Shown in pieces: positions 59,837 to 64,000 of a stretch of DNA of 64,000 nt; the stretch's first letter is position 1, and every line of letters starts with the position of its first letter. The notes below the pieces were generated by a model. That model did no database searches. It was not told the origin of the DNA and was given only the letters and a program-made list of their open reading frames with translations. Position numbers and translations under genes: made by a program. This DNA comes from an uncultured Pseudomonadales bacterium (lineage in GTDB: Bacteria; Pseudomonadota; Gammaproteobacteria; Pseudomonadales; Pseudohongiellaceae): contig CALSUH010000005.1 of assembly GCA_943789485.1 (NCBI GenBank), forward strand, positions 496,001-560,000, read 5' to 3'.

Positions 59837-60835
59837 TTAGCCGGGGTCATTCGCAGCTTTAAGGAGCCGTGATTCATAATTCGCCAGCGTTTGACCTGCA
59901 CCCCAATTGTTTCGTTTGAGGCCTTGTAATATTTCGATGAGATTGTTATCTCGAATTCGTTCCATCTCACGTATACTCATGTGGCCGGATTGTTCATCCG
60001 ATTGACTGGCAATCTTATCAACTAACTCATCGTCAAGTTCCGGCACATCAGTCAGTTTACTCCAGGGCCATTTTAGGCAAGGTCCAAACTGCTCGATAAA
60101 ATGACGCATACCCGCTTCGCCTCCAGCAACACGGTAAGTATCGAAGATGCCCATCTGAGCATAGCGTAGTCCAAAACCAAAGCGTACCGCATTATCTATG
60201 TCCTCGGTTGTAGCAATGCCGTCTTTTACTAGCCAAAGTGCTTCTCGCCAAAGTGACTCCAACAGGCGGTCCGCGATAAAAGCCTCAATTTCCTTTTTTA
60301 CAATGAGTGGGTGCATGCCAATAGATTGATAGATCGCCTCTGCTTTTTGAATCACAGTAGAACTAGTTTTGCTTCCACCAACGATCTCAACTAAAGGTAG
60401 GAGGTAGACAGGATTGAACGGATGTGCGACTAGAAAGCGTTCGGGATTGGACATAAACGCTTGTAACTCAGAAGGCAAAATACCGGATGTTGATGAGGCG
60501 ATGAGCGCATTTATGTCTGCATAAATTTCAATCTCTGCATACACAGCTTGCTTAGTGGCAAGTCGCTCAGGGACAGATTCAACAATGAGTTCTGCGGAAT
60601 GACAGGCTTCGGCGACACTCTCACAAAAAATCACACGACCTTCTTGCGGGCCAGTTACGTTAGAGAGTTTTTTATAGGCGTATCGACTATTAACTAACAC
60701 AGCGTCAATCTTTTCCTTAGCATCAGGCGCAGGATCAAAGACAGAGACTACAACGCCATTTTCAATTAATCGCGCTATCCAACCCGCACCAATTACACCG
60801 CCGCCAATGATTGCTGCCCGCTTGATTGTTGTCAT
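59837..60835 (-). CDS. 3-hydroxyacyl-CoA-dehydrogenase-type L-carnitine dehydrogenase
   Basis: The 332-residue protein has the NAD-binding motif AAIIGGGVIGAGWIARLIEN and the family sequence IVESVPERLATKQAVYAEI, ASSTSGILPSELQA (catalytic serine region) and RFLVAHPFNPVYLLPLVEIV with the catalytic His. An ENGVVVSVFDPAPDA segment and the absence of a CoA pocket loop are as in bacterial carnitine 3-dehydrogenases. It would oxidise L-carnitine to 3-dehydrocarnitine. The next gene upstream encodes a BKACE enzyme that cleaves that product, 31 bases away, so the two form an operon. Confidence 0.85.
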   Translation of the reverse strand: MTTIKRAAIIGGGVIGAGWIARLIENGVVVSVFDPAPDAKEKIDAVLVNSRYAYKKLSNVTGPQEGRVIFCESVAEACHSAELIVESVPERLATKQAVYAEIEIYADINALIASSTSGILPSELQAFMSNPERFLVAHPFNPVYLLPLVEIVGGSKTSSTVIQKAEAIYQSIGMHPLIVKKEIEAFIADRLLESLWREALWLVKDGIATTEDIDNAVRFGFGLRYAQMGIFDTYRVAGGEAGMRHFIEQFGPCLKWPWSKLTDVPELDDELVDKIASQSDEQSGHMSIREMERIRDNNLIEILQGLKRNNWGAGQTLANYESRLLKAANDPG

Positions 60836-60866
60836 GCTCGGTCCTTTTATTTGGCGACAGGGGTTT

Positions 60867-61784
60867 TTATTTCGAAACTGCTGCCCTTTTTGTTAGCTGC
60901 ATTTTAGTGCGCACATCTTCGGCTGACATTAGGGTAGCCCCCATTTTATCCACTATGCTTGCCGCTTTTTCAACTAATTGTGCATTGGTTGCGAGCTCAC
61001 CTTTTGCTAACCAGATATTATCTTCAAGACCAACACGCACATTTCCCCCCGCCAGAATTGCAGCCGCGACGTATGGCATTTGATGTTGTCCTATAGAGAA
61101 AGCAGAAAAGGTCCACTTTTCCGGCGTGTTGTTTACCATGGAAATAAACGTATTTAAATCGTCAGGCGCCCCCCAGGGAATACCCATACACATTTGGACC
61201 ATAACCGGATCTTGGATAATGCCTTCTTCGACGAGTTGTTTTGCGAACCAGAGATGGCCGGTTTCAAATACTTCTATTTCAGGGCGAACGCCTATGTCCG
61301 TCATCATCTGACCCATTGCCCGCAGCATGCCTGGCGTATTAGTCATTACATAATCAGCTTCAGCAAAATTCATTGTGCCGCAGTCAAGTGTGCAGATTTC
61401 GGGTAGGCATTCAGCAACATGAGCAATACGTTCCGTTGCGCCAGCCATGTCCGTCCCAGCAAGATCAAGATCCATTGGGTTCTCCGGATCACCAAACACC
61501 AAGTCGCCCCCCATACCTGCGGTAAAATTAACGACCACATCCGTTTCTGAATCACGAATTCGGTCAATAAGTTCGCGATACAATTCAGGCCGACGACTTG
61601 GTTCACCCGTATCAGGGTCACGGACATGACAATGGACTATCGCTGCTCCTGCTTTGGCAGCATCGATGGCGCTTTCAGCAATCTGCTTAGGGCTTCGCGG
61701 CACATGAGGGGAGCGATTTTGCGAGCCACCAGAACCGGTAACAGCACAGGTAATAAAAGGATTCATATTCATAGATAGTGGCAT
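60867..61784 (-). CDS. BKACE-family beta-keto acid cleavage enzyme (probably 3-dehydrocarnitine)
   Basis: This 305-residue TIM-barrel enzyme has the BKACE zinc site AGAAIVHCHVRDPDTGEPSR (HxH). Further parts are VVNFTAGMGGDLVFGD, TLDCGTMNFA, and GGNVRVGLEDNIWLAKGELA with the last acidic residue. BKACE enzymes condense a beta-keto acid with acetyl-CoA and split it into acetoacetate and a CoA ester. Next to carnitine dehydrogenase the expected reaction is 3-dehydrocarnitine plus acetyl-CoA to betainyl-CoA plus acetoacetate. The thioesterase that would release glycine betaine is not in the window. Confidence 0.88.
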   Translation of the reverse strand: MPLSMNMNPFITCAVTGSGGSQNRSPHVPRSPKQIAESAIDAAKAGAAIVHCHVRDPDTGEPSRRPELYRELIDRIRDSETDVVVNFTAGMGGDLVFGDPENPMDLDLAGTDMAGATERIAHVAECLPEICTLDCGTMNFAEADYVMTNTPGMLRAMGQMMTDIGVRPEIEVFETGHLWFAKQLVEEGIIQDPVMVQMCMGIPWGAPDDLNTFISMVNNTPEKWTFSAFSIGQHQMPYVAAAILAGGNVRVGLEDNIWLAKGELATNAQLVEKAASIVDKMGATLMSAEDVRTKMQLTKRAAVSK

Positions 61785-62059
61785 GCATAATTCCGTTTAA
61801 TTTTTGGTTAAAAATTGTAACAGGGTCATGTCTCCAGTTGCCACATGCGGTCAACTCTACCGCTGTAGACCTTCATAGATTCCTATTGCCTAATCCACAC
61901 CCTCATTTGGCTCTTAAATCTCTCGATGAGCAGGTCATCCGCAGGCGCCCAGGCTAGGGGTTGCCTATCCTTCTTTTTTGGAGAGATGCAAGTACCGTCT
62001 ATTTTTTGCTTACGTCCATGGAATTGCTGGCTTTCACTTTCTGTGAGAAATCGCAGGCG

Positions 62060-62091
62060 AAAAAAAAGGCACACGTTGTGTCCCTTTTTTT
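62060..62091. terminator. Bidirectional A/T-flanked hairpin
   Basis: An A-run, GGCACA, CGT, TGTGTCC and a T-run form a short hairpin flanked by A8 and T7, able to terminate in both directions. It lies just after the end of the redoxin gene (minus strand) and is likely its terminator. Confidence 0.75.
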
Positions 62092-62114
62092 GCTTCGTTT
62101 TTCGACCTTGTTAA

Positions 62115-62705
62115 TTAAGTGTCGAAAATTGCAACCAGACAGCCTTTCGAGTCTGGTATGTCATCCATATTCACAGTGCCACCAGCAAGAACAGTATTCA
62201 ATGCGTCTTTCAGGAAATGCTCGTCGGCATTGTTGCGTTGTGTTTCGTAACCCAGTTGGTCATTGATGGGGCCGCGATAGAGAACTTCTTTAGTTCGAGG
62301 ATTGATGATGAATACCTCAGCGGTACGCTCAACGCCTAAAGCCTTAGCGAGAACCTGACCTTCATCTTTGATGATTGGGAAGTCAATACCGAACTCTCCA
62401 GCTTCCTTGGCGATGCGCGGCAGATTGTCCTGAATGTTCGCATTGAACATGACGAACTCAATGCCTTTGTCAGCGTATTCATCGCGTACTTCACGGTAAT
62501 TTGGCAACGCGATTCTAGCGATCGGGCAGCCTACGCCTTGTACATAGAGCACGACGTATTCATTGTCTGCATAGGTGTCCAGCGTATGTATCGCTCCCAG
62601 ATGGTCAGTAAGTTCGAAATCCGGAATAGAGCGCAACCATTCATCGGCTAGAGCCGCGGAAGAGGCGATTAGCAGGCCGCTAATTATGAAAAGTTTACGT
62701 AGCAT
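62115..62705 (-). CDS. Exported redoxin-domain protein
   Basis: The 196-residue product has a signal peptide (LFIISGLLIASSAALA). Its AhpC/redoxin-like domain contains a single active-site-like cysteine at 60 (VQGVGCPIARIALPNYREVR), NANIQDNLPRIAKEAGEFGI and RTAEVFIINPRTKEVLYRGP. The end has a second cysteine (SKGCLVAIFD). Its sequence is clearly related to the redoxin domain of the fusion at 34437, which has lost the cysteine. In related genomes such domains are joined to cytochrome c and copper-monooxygenase domains; here it is separate. Its role is unknown. Confidence 0.85.
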   Translation of the reverse strand: MLRKLFIISGLLIASSAALADEWLRSIPDFELTDHLGAIHTLDTYADNEYVVLYVQGVGCPIARIALPNYREVRDEYADKGIEFVMFNANIQDNLPRIAKEAGEFGIDFPIIKDEGQVLAKALGVERTAEVFIINPRTKEVLYRGPINDQLGYETQRNNADEHFLKDALNTVLAGGTVNMDDIPDSKGCLVAIFDT

Positions 62706-63128
62706 GACAACTCCTTAGTAGTAACTAGTCGATTAGACTAGTTGTCGCTTGAATCGTATATTGAGTCATTGTATCGGGCCGATTGCGCAGAGTATTGCTA
62801 TTTATCAACTACTCAAGCCAGTACTCAAGACATATATAATGATAACAACATTCCATTTCTAATCCTACGGGGTGCGACACCATGTCACAGAAAGTTGCAG
62901 CTCGGCTTAAACGCAATTAAATAGCCTATATTAATCAAACTGTTATATCTTTAAAAACTAATTTTAGAATGTAGTAACCAATAAATAACACCCGCCCAGC
63001 GATCAATGCAGTCCGAATAGCTAATTACCGTGATCCCGGCCCAGTTTATCTAGCTTTGATTGTGGCAATTGTGTATTGGCGCTATGCTCGGAGAAAGACC
63101 TTTCAATCTAATGATGAGGCGCAACAGA
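62706..63128. other. 423-base divergent promoter region
   Basis: This lies between the redoxin gene (leftward) and the last gene (rightward). It is AT-rich between about 62815 and 62990. A GAGG lies ten bases before the ATG at 63129. No coding frame was recognised. Confidence 0.5.
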
Positions 63129-64000
63129 ATGAATATTCATTGCCGTTTGCTAATTTCCCTGGCGCTAATTTCCCTGACGACGGGGCCTATAGCAGCCCAA
63201 GACTGGGCGATGCCCCGAACCAATGATGGAAGACCCGATCTGCAAGGCTATTGGAGCAACTCCTCGCAAACCCCTTTAGTTCGCCCTGAAGAATTAGGCG
63301 AGAAGGGATTTCTAACCGAAGCAGAGGCGGCCGATGTAGAGCAGGGCTGGCGCGATCGCTATGATATCTCCTCGCAAGCGGCTGACCCGGAACGAGCACC
63401 TCCAACTGATGGTAACGCGGACCTAGGTTACAATAGTTTCTGGTGGGACCCTCGCTCGGATGCAATTCAGTTAGATGGGCAGTACCGCACGTCAATTATT
63501 GTAGACCCAGCTAATGGGCAAATCCCCTACCTAGAAGGTGACCGCCCGCAGAACGGGCTGCGTGCTCAGTGGCGAGCTCGACCAGGAGTTGAGCCCTTTG
63601 ATGCACATGAACTCCGTCCTCTGGGTGAACGTTGCCTGCTTACCTTTGGGTCCGGGTCTGGCCCGCCCATGTTGCCGATTCTCTACAACAGTAACTATCA
63701 GATTGTGCAGACAGAAGGCTACGTAATGATTCTTGTCGAAATGGTACATGATGCTCGAATCATTCCAATAGACAAGAGTCATCACTCAACTCATTTTGAG
63801 AAATGGATGGGTGACTCAGTAGGATATTGGGAGGGAGACACTCTTGTAGTTAAGACGCAGAACTTCCACTCTCAGCAGTCTTTTAGAGGCAGTTCCGATC
63901 AGTTGGTGATTACAGAGCGTTTCAGTCTGCAGAATGAAGGCAAAATAAAATATGCCTTTACTCTGGAAGACCCGGTTAGCTATCGACAACCCTGGACTGG
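63129..64000 (+). CDS. Secreted protein of unknown function, 3' end outside the window
   Basis: An open frame starts at ATG 63129 and runs without a stop to the end of the window (290 complete codons), so the C-terminus is not seen. It begins with a signal peptide (LLISLALISLTTGPIAAQ). It then shows PRTNDGRPDLQGYWSNSSQT, RPEELGEKGFLTEAEAADVE, and later DSVGYWEGDTLVVKTQNF. Proteins with the DGxPDLQGxW and GDTLVVxTxNF pattern are common in marine proteobacteria and Acidobacteria but have no known function. A divergent promoter region with GAGG before the ATG supports the start. Confidence 0.8.
   Translation, partial: MNIHCRLLISLALISLTTGPIAAQDWAMPRTNDGRPDLQGYWSNSSQTPLVRPEELGEKGFLTEAEAADVEQGWRDRYDISSQAADPERAPPTDGNADLGYNSFWWDPRSDAIQLDGQYRTSIIVDPANGQIPYLEGDRPQNGLRAQWRARPGVEPFDAHELRPLGERCLLTFGSGSGPPMLPILYNSNYQIVQTEGYVMILVEMVHDARIIPIDKSHHSTHFEKWMGDSVGYWEGDTLVVKTQNFHSQQSFRGSSDQLVITERFSLQNEGKIKYAFTLEDPVSYRQPWT

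Noticed and set aside
61883..62074. 63-codon minus-strand frame ending AWAPADDLLIERFKSQMRVW
   Set aside because: It looks partly protein-like but begins inside the A/T-flanked terminator hairpin, has no ribosome site, and I could not place it in a family.

Overview
The window looks like chromosomal DNA of a free-living, probably marine, gammaproteobacterium. The basis is moderate GC with Shine-Dalgarno-led genes, a divergent finR/fpr pair of the Pseudomonas type, a Uup-type ABC-F protein, an SRAP protein, glutathione-linked formaldehyde detoxification, many exported oxidoreductases and lipoproteins, and tRNA-Phe fragments that match the gammaproteobacterial tRNA. No species can be named. No rRNA, complete tRNA, CRISPR array, phage module or intact transposase gene was seen.

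Layout. 1-1051: the end of a PQQ (quinoprotein) dehydrogenase and a diheme cytochrome c. 1217-2019: a graveyard where an mscS relic and a DUF3667 relic meet head to tail-end. 2203-8303: exported proteins (M48 lipoprotein peptidase, NYNR-repeat protein, cupin, methyltransferase-like protein) and a MATE exporter. 8615-11906: a sugar-type module (binding protein, TIM-barrel isomerase, Gfo/Idh/MocA oxidoreductase) with no permease. 11968-15723: trypsin-like protease, small YbaN-type membrane protein and uup. 15745-17595: operon of a MOSC protein, a four-helix membrane protein and an exported PqqB-like hydrolase. 17801-18544: a VOC protein and a deleted PPOX relic. 18649-23400: operon of a CHRD protein and two tandem quinohemoprotein lipoproteins. 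23826-29333: GDSL esterase, zinc-ribbon protein, VOC protein, tannase-like esterase, SRAP protein and S-formylglutathione hydrolase.

29353-33281 holds gtrA, dprE1-like, dprE2-like and a HAD-UbiA fusion. This matches the mycobacterial decaprenylphosphoryl-arabinose pathway (same order as Rv3789-Rv3790-Rv3791) and suggests that this Gram-negative makes a polyprenyl-phosphate arabinose donor. An inositol-monophosphatase-family gene diverges from it. 34437-38199 carries a redoxin/cytochrome c/copper-monooxygenase fusion and a TlpA plus BNR-repeat pair. An SDR pseudogene with an amber stop follows.

40564-47192 is the accessory-looking part. Two 107-bp direct repeats, each containing the 3' half of a tRNA-Phe gene and each preceded by a long palindrome, flank a beta-lactamase-family gene. 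Immediately beyond is an AT-richer gene for an Rph/PEP-synthase-like enzyme, then an rhlE-like helicase gene. The repeats look like attachment-site relics of successive integrations.

47193-64000 returns to ordinary chromosome: CinA-type amidase, crotonase, a VOC gene that appears to begin at ATT, a Tat-exported DUF3237 protein, an MMPL transporter, finR/fpr, an M20 peptidase, an HSL-type esterase, gamma-glutamyltransferase, a carnitine-degradation pair (carnitine dehydrogenase and BKACE), a redoxin protein, and the start of a secreted protein that runs off the end.
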